DNA from: Flavobacteriaceae bacterium
GTDB lineage: Bacteria; Bacteroidota; Bacteroidia; Flavobacteriales; Flavobacteriaceae
Length of the DNA: 12,078 nt
Direction: 5' to 3'
Assembly: GCA_030618945.1 (NCBI GenBank)
Contig: JAUXCI010000049.1
Location: 1-12,078 of the forward strand
The translations under genes were made by a program, and so were the position numbers. Below the pieces are notes generated by a model. It was given only the letters and a program-made list of their open reading frames with translations, had not been told where the DNA came from and did no database searches. This document shows positions 1 to 6,404 of this stretch, one piece after another. Each line of letters opens with the position of its first letter. The first letter of the stretch is position 1.

Positions 1-143
1 CCTTCTCTGTAACTAAGTTTGAAGAAATGCTCGAACCCGAATTGGGAGTACTTTTCAAGGACGACGGTAACGGCCTCTTCAAGGATGTCTTCGGGGCTAT
101 CTCTTGGAGACTTCCTGTCGCTTTTTTGAAGAGGCCGATTGCG
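1..143 (-). CDS. gpT-like extension of the chaperone, -1 frame (partial)
   Basis: This frame lies one base back from the chaperone frame and is reached if ribosomes slip at 149-143. It is closed upstream by a TGA at 161-159, so it cannot be an independent long gene from further upstream. I see no ATG start with a ribosome site in it. After the slip it reads RNRPLQKSDRKSPRDSPEDI, then LEEAVTVVLEKYSQFGFEHF, then FKLSYRE at the edge. This is a charged linker followed by an amphipathic, aromatic-rich segment typical of a folded domain. In lambda the T part of gpGT contacts the major tail protein while the G part binds the tape measure. The product would be a fusion of about 136 chaperone residues to this domain. 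The end is outside the window. A sequencing indel is the main alternative, but the complete frameshift signal argues against it. Confidence 0.7.
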
Positions 144-550
144 TTTTTTGCTGATTCCTCATAATTCATTGCATAAATTAATGAACAAATGTCAACAGCC
201 TGATTATTAGTAATCTTAAAGAGTAATTTAGCCGCTTTTTGTTCAGTCGAATAATCCGTAATGAATGATAGAATCTTCGTGATATTTTCTCGTATCAACT
301 CAATGATGAAAGATATAAACTCCATATCATCCTGTTTATCAGGGGCTTTTTCAAAGCTATCGACGCTATTAACTTCATCAAGCTCACTATTGATCGTTGA
401 AATACCAAAGAACTTCTGCATGGCCGTTTGTATTAAAGCTGACATCTCAAGTTGATTGGCAATTGATAATGGATAAAGCTCAAGTATCTCAATATCCTTT
501 TCACGAATGCCAATTTGCACCTTACCTACCTGCGGATTCATTTTACTCAT
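1..550 (-). CDS. Tail assembly chaperone, gpG-like (partial, cut by left edge)
   Basis: Reads MSKMNPQVGK... from the ATG at 550-548 and is open to the window edge. GGAG at 564-561 lies 10 bases upstream. It follows the tail tube gene and, by the usual order, precedes the tape measure, which is the place of lambda G. In lambda, gpG and its frameshifted form gpGT bind the tape measure and help tube polymerisation. The first 136 codons look like normal protein: mixed acidic and helical, with an acidic stretch near residues 55-75. That length is close to lambda gpG (140 residues). Codons 134-136 (GCA AAA AAC) contain a slippery heptamer. Beyond it this frame turns Ser/Pro/Thr/Lys-rich (for example KTSLKRPLPSSLKSTP), while the -1 frame looks coding. 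The zero frame nevertheless has no stop in the window, so its true end is unseen. The family call rests on position, length and the frameshift signal, not on recognised homology. Confidence 0.8.
   Translation of the reverse strand, partial: MSKMNPQVGKVQIGIREKDIEILELYPLSIANQLEMSALIQTAMQKFFGISTINSELDEVNSVDSFEKAPDKQDDMEFISFIIELIRENITKILSFITDYSTEQKAAKLLFKITNNQAVDICSLIYAMNYEESAKNAIGLFKKATGSLQEIAPKTSLKRPLPSSLKSTPNSGSSISSNLVTEK
71..149 (-). promoter_or_regulatory. Programmed -1 ribosomal frameshift signal
   Basis: The slippery heptamer A AAA AAC is at 149-143, in the X XXY YYZ phase relative to the chaperone frame. The spacer GCAAT is at 142-138. A perfect 12-base stem follows: CGGCCTCTTCAA at 137-126 pairs with TTGAAGAGGCCG at 82-71. 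The loop is 43 bases (125-83) and contains a possible small inner hairpin, TCTC-CAA-GAGA. Slippery site, 5-base spacer and stable stem match the known architecture of -1 frameshift sites. Lambda G/T uses G GGA AAG in the same gene position. Confidence 0.8.
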
Positions 551-624
551 GTCCTAAAATCTCCATATAATTATGGTTGGTTGGAAAATATTATTTTATA
601 TCGCTTTATATTTTGCCTACAATA

Positions 625-1530
625 CTACGCCCAAATCATTCGGCCAAGTGGCATTGCATCCCATACAGCATTCCCTGCAGCATTATCAGAACTTGCATTC
701 TTGGAACTAAATATAATCGGTGGCGTAGCTTCACTGTCAGATGAATATCCAAGTTCAAGGTTAGCTTCAACTTGGGCCCTCGGAAGAATATATGTCTGTG
801 TATTGATGCCATTTGGGAAGGTATAAACGCCTTCAACACGAATATCAACTGGAGCAACAAGCCCACCTAAACCGAATGACCCTGAATGCACACTTGAATA
901 AGTATCATCTCCACCGGCTGTTGTGTAGAATACATATGAATCATCAGCAGCCCAAGTACCTGTAAAAAAAGCCGAAGGGATAGAAAAATATTTATTGCTA
1001 CTACCATCAACCGGCTCCATTGCCGTTAGATCAGTAAAATCATGGACATGACCTGTCGCTTTACCGAAAATTGATCCAGTCGTTGCCGTGGCAAAAATAA
1101 CAGTCCATTCATCATCAATTACGCCCCAATCTGCAGGTGTCCCATCCAGAACAGCTATAGGATCGGTTGATGTTGTACCAGCGGATGTATTAACAGCAAC
1201 ATCTTCAATTGCTGATGCTGCTGCTGAGGCTGTAGGGTCCAATCCTCTTGCCATAGCAACATTAAAAGGCGTGATTTCTTTATAAGAACCTGAAATACTT
1301 GCCGTTTCAGATAATGGAATAGCGCCATCTTCTCTTAAAGGAAACCCCGACATTTGTTTGAAAAATTCCGCTGATGCATTAAATTTAGTATCAGACAATG
1401 CACCAATAGAATTAACAGCACCCAATGCCGGCGCAATGTTGGCAATGTTGGTAAGACTCGGCCCGACACGAATCTGCATTAGACCTAAAGCCCACGCACT
1501 TGGATTTTTTGTAATTGGTCCATGTGTCAT
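625..1530 (-). CDS. Major tail tube protein
   Basis: A 301-residue protein, likely the subunit that stacks into the tail tube (lambda V position). AGGAG at 1543-1539 lies 8 bases from the ATG. The N-terminal part (1-100) and C-terminal part (225-301) look like the tube core. The end contains VEGVYTFPNGINTQTYILPR followed by an acidic strand and GNAVWDAMPLGRMIW, a pattern I associate with siphophage tube proteins. Residues about 115-222 look like an inserted beta-rich domain: DEWTVIFATATTGSIFGKATG, then YFSIPSAFFTGTW and DDSYVFYTT. Ala, Thr and Ser are enriched in this section and Cys is absent. It sits between a small zinc-ribbon gene and the G/GT chaperone gene, as expected for a tube protein. 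A decoration or capsid-like role is possible but fits the position less well. Confidence 0.75.
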   Translation of the reverse strand: MTHGPITKNPSAWALGLMQIRVGPSLTNIANIAPALGAVNSIGALSDTKFNASAEFFKQMSGFPLREDGAIPLSETASISGSYKEITPFNVAMARGLDPTASAAASAIEDVAVNTSAGTTSTDPIAVLDGTPADWGVIDDEWTVIFATATTGSIFGKATGHVHDFTDLTAMEPVDGSSNKYFSIPSAFFTGTWAADDSYVFYTTAGGDDTYSSVHSGSFGLGGLVAPVDIRVEGVYTFPNGINTQTYILPRAQVEANLELGYSSDSEATPPIIFSSKNASSDNAAGNAVWDAMPLGRMIWA

Positions 1531-1551
1531 AATAAATTCTCCTGTTTAATG

Positions 1552-1782
1552 TTAAAACCCATTTATTTCATTCCAGTTGTTACAACTTTTGCGGAGACAC
1601 TTCATTCTGACAGAACCTTTGATTTCCATTCTTATCGGGGCGCCTGTTTGGATCTCAGTTTCTTTACTCCGACCAAAAACAAATTCTAAAGTTCCATCGC
1701 TTAATTTATGTAAAAGTACTTTTCCGCATTTAGTACATTTTATTATAGTACGTTTTCTTATATTCCTATCAATAGAATTCAT
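1552..1782 (-). CDS. Small zinc-ribbon protein (Com-like)
   Basis: A 76-residue basic protein with four cysteines in two pairs: C16-x2-C19 (KCTKCGKVL) and C62-x4-C67 (KCLRKSCNNWN), a pattern that can hold one zinc ion. Small proteins with this layout occur in phage genomes. Mu Com, which binds mom mRNA and activates its translation, is the best-known relative in style, but homology was not tested. The gene lies 21 bases before the tail tube gene and 18 bases after the beta-rich protein gene. The ribosome site is weak (GAAAG just before the ATG). It has no lambda counterpart at this place. It could act in tail assembly, RNA binding or host interaction; the sequence does not decide which. Confidence 0.65.
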   Translation of the reverse strand: MNSIDRNIRKRTIIKCTKCGKVLLHKLSDGTLEFVFGRSKETEIQTGAPIRMEIKGSVRMKCLRKSCNNWNEINGF

Positions 1783-1800
1783 GCTTTCACGCTATATCAA

Positions 1801-2322
1801 TTATGGTAATGGCGTAATTAGATCATGAAATGTTGATATACCGGTTAAGGCAGTGGTTCCGAATGTGGTTGATGCTGCAGTCGTTATTTCAACATATCCA
1901 AAACCTATAGTACCTGTTGGAGCTGATGGAGTAGTAGCATCGGCTGTGCTTGCGACTGCTGTCCCTTCGACAAAATTTATCGTCCCATCTGCGAGTGCAG
2001 CAGTAAGCAAGCACCTATATTTTTGGGTTGTAGTCACCTCTACAGGTGTTTCAGCAAGTGCACTGACATCAATCTCAATCGCTGCAATTGTAATCAATGC
2101 ACCTTCATTAAGAACAATCAGTGGCTGCAACATTAAAACATCTGCTGCTGAAGAAGTGCCTATTGCTAAAGCTGCCGGTTGAAAAATCCGAGGGCCGGTT
2201 GTCAGATACGTTTCGAATGTGCTAACATTAGACTCAAGTGTATTCAAATGCGACACTGTAGTCTCGAACATAATCTTGTTCCTTATTGGTCCATAAGGGC
2301 CTATCACATTGGGAAAATCCAT
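1801..2322 (-). CDS. Beta-rich virion protein, decoration/fibre-like
   Basis: A 173-residue protein with TAAGGAG about 11 bases before the ATG. Residues 1-45 include a short helical, possibly trimerising segment (SHLNTLESNVSTFETYL). The rest is Ala/Thr-rich beta sequence: YRCLLTAALADGTINFVEGT, then PSAPTGTIGFGYVEITTAAS. This pattern (reader strand, D-G turn, xxGT, P-xPTG-xIxFGYV) recurs in phage surface and decoration proteins as I recall them. It lies between the tail terminator and zinc-ribbon genes, where lambda has no gene. A virion surface protein or a tail-tube-associated accessory protein is likely; I do not recognise a named family. Confidence 0.55.
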   Translation of the reverse strand: MDFPNVIGPYGPIRNKIMFETTVSHLNTLESNVSTFETYLTTGPRIFQPAALAIGTSSAADVLMLQPLIVLNEGALITIAAIEIDVSALAETPVEVTTTQKYRCLLTAALADGTINFVEGTAVASTADATTPSAPTGTIGFGYVEITTAASTTFGTTALTGISTFHDLITPLP

Positions 2323-2354
2323 AATTTTTCTATCTCCTTATTTATTAGAACTAT

Positions 2355-2816
2355 TTAACATTTTGATACCCATTTTAACCTACAAGATAAAATTTGATAA
2401 TTCGTTTTATCCGAACTTACCATGTCTCCAGAATCCATAATATCAGTAACTATTAACATTCCGACCTGAACCCATGGATCTGCTGCAACATCATACAAAA
2501 CGATTCTACGCACACCATCGGCTTGATCGGCATCAGTCATTACTTCAAATGCCAAGTCCGCTAATGCTGTTAAGTCATCACCCTCAAGATCTCTTCTTGT
2601 TGCCAAAATAATATCGACGTTAAAATATGACAGCCCTTGTCTACTCATACTCCCAAAAGAAATCGATATCCATTCATTCAATGCATCCAATTTAGGCATT
2701 GAAAAACCAAGATCAAAAAAAATAGTTTTTTGAAGAGATGTTTCAAAATTATCAATTAAATATTTCTTAACTGACATCTTGATATTATTTCTTTTGGCAG
2801 TGGCATCAAGTGCCAT
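2355..2816 (-). CDS. Probable tail terminator protein (gpU-like position)
   Basis: A 153-residue protein. The ATG overlaps the end of the preceding small gene, and AAGGA lies 7-8 bases upstream. It has the shape of tail terminators: an N-terminal helix (MSVKKYLIDNFETSL), a strand with WISISFGSMSRQGLSYFNVD, then a helix after a D-D-L motif (EGDDLTALADLAFEVM) and C-terminal strands ending LSCRLKWVSKC. Tail terminators form a ring that caps the tube at its correct length and joins it to the head. The order neck protein, terminator, tube supports the call. Similarity to a named family was judged by eye only. Confidence 0.6.
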   Translation of the reverse strand: MALDATAKRNNIKMSVKKYLIDNFETSLQKTIFFDLGFSMPKLDALNEWISISFGSMSRQGLSYFNVDIILATRRDLEGDDLTALADLAFEVMTDADQADGVRRIVLYDVAADPWVQVGMLIVTDIMDSGDMVSSDKTNYQILSCRLKWVSKC

Positions 2817-3033
2817 CTTTAAGTTCCTTATCTATTTTTTCGATATATGGATAGAATTCATTAGTAAAATAATACCATGCTTGCTTTTCTTCTTCAGTAC
2901 TACCAGGCCCACCTTCACACATATTAAAAGCTATTTTTAATTTTTTAATTTCTGTTGCTTTGATCTCTGTTAAATAATGTAAATCTTTTGCAATGACATC
3001 AATTGTTTTAGGCATCGTTTTCTTTATCTCCAT
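2806..3033 (-). CDS. Small hypothetical protein in the neck gene cluster
   Basis: A 75-residue protein of unknown function, mostly helical and charged (KDLHYLTEIKATEIKKLKIA, then EEEKQAWYYFTNEFYPYIEK). It overlaps the neck gene upstream by 10 bases and the tail terminator gene downstream by 11, which suggests translational coupling. A second ATG at 3015, seven codons in, lies just after the preceding stop with GGAG 12 bases upstream and is a possible alternative start. It has no cysteine motif, signal peptide or membrane segment. A small assembly factor or head-tail accessory protein is plausible, but I do not recognise it. Confidence 0.6.
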   Translation of the reverse strand: MEIKKTMPKTIDVIAKDLHYLTEIKATEIKKLKIAFNMCEGGPGSTEEEKQAWYYFTNEFYPYIEKIDKELKDGT

Positions 3034-3560
3034 CCCAATCTTATTTTATTCAACGATTCCAATCCTCGAAGTGAAAACCCACCTAAAAAATATTCATTTA
3101 AGGTAGGGCCAAAAAGTGGCCTGGCAGGTTGGCCAATACCATACTCCATAGCTCTACCGTACATCGATATTCTTTTACTCTTACCTTTCAACTCGTCTGG
3201 TGTGCCAAACATTGATTTCCCGCCTGAGTCAAAAGCACCCACTGGAATTCCTGAAAAAAAGCCGCCTGGGACTTTAAAAGTCGCTATACTTTCACGTAAA
3301 TCACCAAATAACATCCAAAAATGTGATCCCATCATCATGGTTTGCGCTTTCCATTTAGCATACCGTTCTGAGTATGGTGCATATGATCCTGCATATTTTT
3401 GTGTCAATATGTTCCTAATGAGCAGATGTTTATAATCGGTTGATGCGTTAAATGGTAATATCTGTTCTTGGGTTCGTGCCTTATGCGCAATTCTGTCCAA
3501 CGCACGATTAAAACGTGTCACATCTGATTGGACAAGCCCAACTTTAAACATATTAATCAT
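3024..3560 (-). CDS. Neck / virion morphogenesis protein (HK97 gp10 / Mu gpG-like)
   Basis: A 178-residue basic protein. The C-terminal third has AMEYGIGQPARPLFGPTLNE, which fits the E-(F/Y)-G-x-x-x-x-P-A-R-P-F signature seen in HK97 gp10-like and Mu gpG-like neck proteins. Residues 55-90 include APYSERYAKWKAQ and a later GDLRESI, matching the W-K and L-x-x-S-I pattern of the phage virion morphogenesis family. Such proteins lie at the head-tail junction (lambda Z position, 192 residues). The preceding gene ends with tandem stops TGA TAG nine bases before this ATG. The ribosome site is weak (GAGAG), so translation may depend on coupling to the upstream gene. The call is fairly secure at the family level. 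Confidence 0.75.
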   Translation of the reverse strand: MINMFKVGLVQSDVTRFNRALDRIAHKARTQEQILPFNASTDYKHLLIRNILTQKYAGSYAPYSERYAKWKAQTMMMGSHFWMLFGDLRESIATFKVPGGFFSGIPVGAFDSGGKSMFGTPDELKGKSKRISMYGRAMEYGIGQPARPLFGPTLNEYFLGGFSLRGLESLNKIRLGWR

Positions 3561-3569
3561 TAGCGACTA

Positions 3570-4178
3570 TCACTCTCGATTATCTTCAGTTAACATAATT
3601 TTATCAACCTCATTAAAACTCCATGTAAAAAGATGTTCAACTTTAAAAAACTTTGTTGCAGAAATCCAAAATCTGTCACCTTTCTGTACGCCTTTTGAGT
3701 GTGGCAAATAACAATCGATTGCGAATCGAGAGACTTGCCCAACTTTTTCATCATCATCCAACTCATTCCCGTATTGAGATTCAGTCACTACAGCATGGCA
3801 GGTGTCATCTATTGAAGTCCATACTGGTGCAAGCTTGTAATCAGTATCTCTACTCTCACTAAGCCTGTATAGAATTCCAGTAACATTACAAACATAAAGC
3901 ACTGCTGAATATCTAAAGACATCACCTTCAAATATATCAGGAGTACTATTCATTACTATGCATATTCGCCCATCTGCTAACTGGATTGTATCTCCTGATA
4001 CCACTTGAGTAGTATATGATAATTGTACCTCTAAAAAAAATTCTCTAATGAAAGGTTTTGTAATTTGAGCGTTTGATTTTATAAGTACTGATTCACCGGT
4101 GATATTATCAGGAGATCTAAGAATCGTAAACCCAATCCCTAATTCAAAGACTTCTAATATATCTGTTCCTAATCCCAT
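3570..4178 (-). CDS. Head closure / stopper protein (FII-like position)
   Basis: A 202-residue protein, mostly beta strands, starting at a TAATG overlap with the adaptor gene. The C-terminal half has SRFAIDCYLPHSKGVQKGDR, then ISATKFFKVEHLFTW. This resembles the strand-turn-strand pattern (G-D-x-x-x-x-x-x-x-F/Y-x-V) of stopper proteins that plug the portal and bind the tail. Position between adaptor and neck protein agrees. It is longer than lambda FII (117 residues), mainly by an N-terminal region rich in beta residues. Family assignment is by context and pattern only. Confidence 0.6.
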   Translation of the reverse strand: MGLGTDILEVFELGIGFTILRSPDNITGESVLIKSNAQITKPFIREFFLEVQLSYTTQVVSGDTIQLADGRICIVMNSTPDIFEGDVFRYSAVLYVCNVTGILYRLSESRDTDYKLAPVWTSIDDTCHAVVTESQYGNELDDDEKVGQVSRFAIDCYLPHSKGVQKGDRFWISATKFFKVEHLFTWSFNEVDKIMLTEDNRE

Positions 4179-4603
4179 TATTCAATAAACCTTGTAACAT
4201 CTTTACCGGTTAGATCATAAACCAATCCAGTCCCGACGACATCACCAAACATCTTGACTTTCGAATCTGAGTCTAAATTTAAAAATATTTCTGGATACTC
4301 ATCTTTTATTACTTCGAAAGCATCGTCCATTTTTTTAATAATTTCACCGTAATGGTCAAAACGTTGATTTAGATTAATCTGTTCAAACTTAAATTTCCTG
4401 GCAGCCTGAGTCCAAAGCAAAAAATACCCATGCCGTTTAGCTCTATTTTTAAGCCAAAGTCTTTTAAAATTATCGGTAACAGGAAAGTCCCAACCTGTCT
4501 CTCTACTGGCATCAACACAACAAGAAGTATAATCGGATGCGCTTAAAAAACCTGTGAAACTCGCATCAGCAGCCAATTCTTGTTCGAGTTCATCTAAAGT
4601 CAT
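4178..4603 (-). CDS. Head-tail adaptor / connector protein
   Basis: A 141-residue acidic, mainly helical protein: helix 1 MTLDELEQELAADASFTGFL, then long helices through FKRLWLKNRAKRHGYFLLWT and FDHYGEIIKKMDDAFEVIKD, then a short C-terminal strand section (GTGLVYDLTGKDVTRFIE). A helical bundle of this size directly after the capsid module is typical of ring adaptors that dock on the portal (HK97 gp6, SPP1 gp15 role). GGTGA lies shortly before the ATG. The stop and the next ATG overlap as TAATG at 4180-4176, so the two neck genes are probably translated together. I do not recognise a specific sequence family. Confidence 0.6.
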   Translation of the reverse strand: MTLDELEQELAADASFTGFLSASDYTSCCVDASRETGWDFPVTDNFKRLWLKNRAKRHGYFLLWTQAARKFKFEQINLNQRFDHYGEIIKKMDDAFEVIKDEYPEIFLNLDSDSKVKMFGDVVGTGLVYDLTGKDVTRFIE

Positions 4604-4642
4604 AAGTCACCAGGTAAAATAAATTAAACTTTTATTCTTATT

Positions 4643-5029
4643 CTAAATCACATCCATATCTACAGAAAGAGCAATTGCTGCATGCCTTTTTTCTTCAAGG
4701 TCTTTAATAACCTGTTCTATTTTTTTTAGACTTGATTTATGATGTACAACAACATCAAACTCAGATATAGCATATTGCCTAAGCCTGATTTTCTTGTCTG
4801 TTTCAGACTCGACTGATCCAACTATATTCTCTGGCTTTTCATGGACTTCCGGAATAAATTGGGTTTCCATAACTACCTGGACATCAACCGAAGGTATTAA
4901 TTCAATTGTACCTGCTTTACTATCAAGTTCTGTCTGAAAGCCTTTAGGGAAGGGCTCTGTGATAACAGAACCCTTTAAATAAACAACCCTATTGATTTTA
5001 ACTGTCGTTTTAACAATGACCTTTTTCAT
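4643..5029 (-). CDS. Capsid-adjacent protein in the FI position
   Basis: The start is chosen at 5029 rather than an ATG 15 bases upstream (5044), because GGGAG at 5042-5038 lies 8 bases before 5029 and the upstream ATG overlaps it. The protein then has 128 residues, close to lambda gpFI (132). Residues 1-45 are short strands (KKVIVKTTVKINRVVYLKGS, then a G-F-x-x-E-L segment), a layout loosely like the gpFI C-terminal domain. Residues 85-120 form a charged helix or coiled coil (SSLKKIEQVIKDLEEKRHAA). In lambda FI promotes DNA packaging by attracting the terminase complex to proheads. The role here is inferred from position and shape only. Confidence 0.55.
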   Translation of the reverse strand: MKKVIVKTTVKINRVVYLKGSVITEPFPKGFQTELDSKAGTIELIPSVDVQVVMETQFIPEVHEKPENIVGSVESETDKKIRLRQYAISEFDVVVHHKSSLKKIEQVIKDLEEKRHAAIALSVDMDVI

Positions 5030-5089
5030 CGCAATAACTCCCATTCTTCTACATTATAATTTGCGTTTGAAAATTATTCAATTTAGATA

Positions 5090-6328
5090 CTAAGACACTG
5101 TTAATTGATAGATAGCATCTGTGAAATAAAGAACGGGAATAGCTTTATTCTGAGCACGAATATAAACTCCATCAGGGTCCCATTCTTCATTTTTATCAAG
5201 CATTATCCCCCACGTCCTGCTAAGGGCAAAAGGCGCTAAAGCAAGTTCAGATATAGGCACTCCTTCAACTGAAGGCGCATACAAGACAAATTTATTCGTC
5301 TCCAGGAATTTCTTGGTAACATAACAGAAATCACGGCCACTTTGATATGATCTTGCAAGAGTACCAGTAGCGGTAGCTGTGCCAGCTACTACATCAACAG
5401 CAGTAATAGTTAAGGCTTCTGTATTGTTAATATTTAAAGAAATATCCACCATCTGAAGCGTCATTCCGACCTCAAAATCAGTAAAATCATCACCTGAAAT
5501 AGTATGTGGGCCTGCACCAGCGGCGACCGCACCAGTCAGCCAAGATTTAACCTGATAAGCTTCATCATACAAAGTCATATTGGTAATGTTTAGTAATGAA
5601 CCAAGTACCGACAATGGCCTGGCAAAAAGATCACCATCGCCAAATGCTGATTTCGTCAAGAGGTTCTGAATACCTGTATCCATAATCATCAGTTTTAAAA
5701 CTTCAGATGTGAAAATCGCATTTGTATAACTGGCACTAATGGAATTAGAACCGACAGTCTGTGCATCCATAATATCACCGAGGATATTGGTAGTACTGTC
5801 TGATGCTGTATAATCCCACTTTTCCGTTGTACCTAAAGTGACTTTGTTTGCAGATGGAATCCCATAATCAATCGCTATTGTATTGGCATCTGGGTCTTTA
5901 TAACTGAAAGAGCCGGTACTCAACATTTTAGCGAAAAGCCATTCCCCACGACGAGCACAACGATGTGCAAGCATCATGGTCTGTTTCGCCAAAAATTTAG
6001 AAGCCTGGTAGTATTTAGTTGAGTCCATAGGTGTTGCAATGTTATTAAGGAATTTTGAACCCAAATACATTTTTTCTTTCCAGAACGCAGCCTTCGCACT
6101 ATGGTCAGCAGTACCAGTCGGAGCCACTCTTGGAGCTTCAACATTTTCACCTGAGAAAGGCGTTAACCCTCTATTTCCAGTTTCAGACTTCCATTCAATA
6201 TTGTCAGAGTCCCATTTGTCAGAACCAAAAAGTTTTGTCAGAACAAGAGACGGTGCCTTCGTGAACTTTTTAATAAGCTTTGTAAGCCTGGTTAATCTCA
6301 GCTCAGGAATTTCCGATACATTTTTCAT
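5090..6328 (-). CDS. Major capsid protein, lambda gpE-like
   Basis: A 412-residue protein preceded by a full-consensus ribosome site, AGGAGGT at 6341-6335, 6 bases before the ATG, as fits a highly expressed capsid gene. The N-terminal part has W39-D and then IEWKSETGNRGLTPF (residues 44-58), which resembles the gpE family pattern of a tryptophan/acidic strand followed by G-N-R-x-x-x-P-F, then VAPTGTAD and a long helix region (about 100-140). The C-terminal part (345-412) has FVLYAPSVEG, the P-x-A-L strand and a terminal beta strand. Residues about 261-337 look like an inserted beta domain (DFEVGMTLQMVD, ALTITAVDVVAG), similar in style to the insert of the decoration protein next door. The position after the decoration gene matches lambda D-E. 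Confidence 0.8.
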   Translation of the reverse strand: MKNVSEIPELRLTRLTKLIKKFTKAPSLVLTKLFGSDKWDSDNIEWKSETGNRGLTPFSGENVEAPRVAPTGTADHSAKAAFWKEKMYLGSKFLNNIATPMDSTKYYQASKFLAKQTMMLAHRCARRGEWLFAKMLSTGSFSYKDPDANTIAIDYGIPSANKVTLGTTEKWDYTASDSTTNILGDIMDAQTVGSNSISASYTNAIFTSEVLKLMIMDTGIQNLLTKSAFGDGDLFARPLSVLGSLLNITNMTLYDEAYQVKSWLTGAVAAGAGPHTISGDDFTDFEVGMTLQMVDISLNINNTEALTITAVDVVAGTATATGTLARSYQSGRDFCYVTKKFLETNKFVLYAPSVEGVPISELALAPFALSRTWGIMLDKNEEWDPDGVYIRAQNKAIPVLYFTDAIYQLTVS

Positions 6329-6363
6329 ACAATTACCTCCTAAAGGTAGTTAGTTTTTAAAGT

Positions 6364-6404
6364 GTCTTCAATAATATCTAAAAATAAAAATATTATTTCA
6401 AGAC
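6364..6404 (-). repeat. Inverted repeat at the end of the decoration gene
   Basis: AATAATAT at 6370-6377 pairs with ATATTATT at 6390-6397, and outer GTCTT at 6364-6368 pairs with AAGAC at 6400-6404, leaving a 12-base loop. It overlaps the decoration stop codon (6395-6393) and precedes the capsid ribosome site. No U-tract follows in the transcript, so it is not a standard terminator. It may protect or mark an mRNA end, or be chance in AT-rich DNA. Confidence 0.4.

Noticed and set aside
119..130. Second A-run (TTC AAA AAA GCG) as the slippery site
   Set aside because: It is out of phase for an X XXY YYZ heptamer in the chaperone frame and lies partly inside the stem; A AAA AAC at 149-143 fits better.
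261..2182. Several plus-strand ORFs of 60-110 codons (for example 515-826, 1088-1285, 1853-2182)
   Set aside because: They lie opposite well-supported minus-strand genes, mirror their codon pattern and have no protein-like features.
5042..5044. Upstream ATG of the FI-place gene
   Set aside because: It overlaps the GGGAG that serves the ATG at 5029 and has a weaker ribosome site of its own.
6329..6392. Terminator between decoration and capsid genes
   Set aside because: The hairpin at 6364-6404 has an AT-rich stem and no U-tract after it in the transcribed direction.
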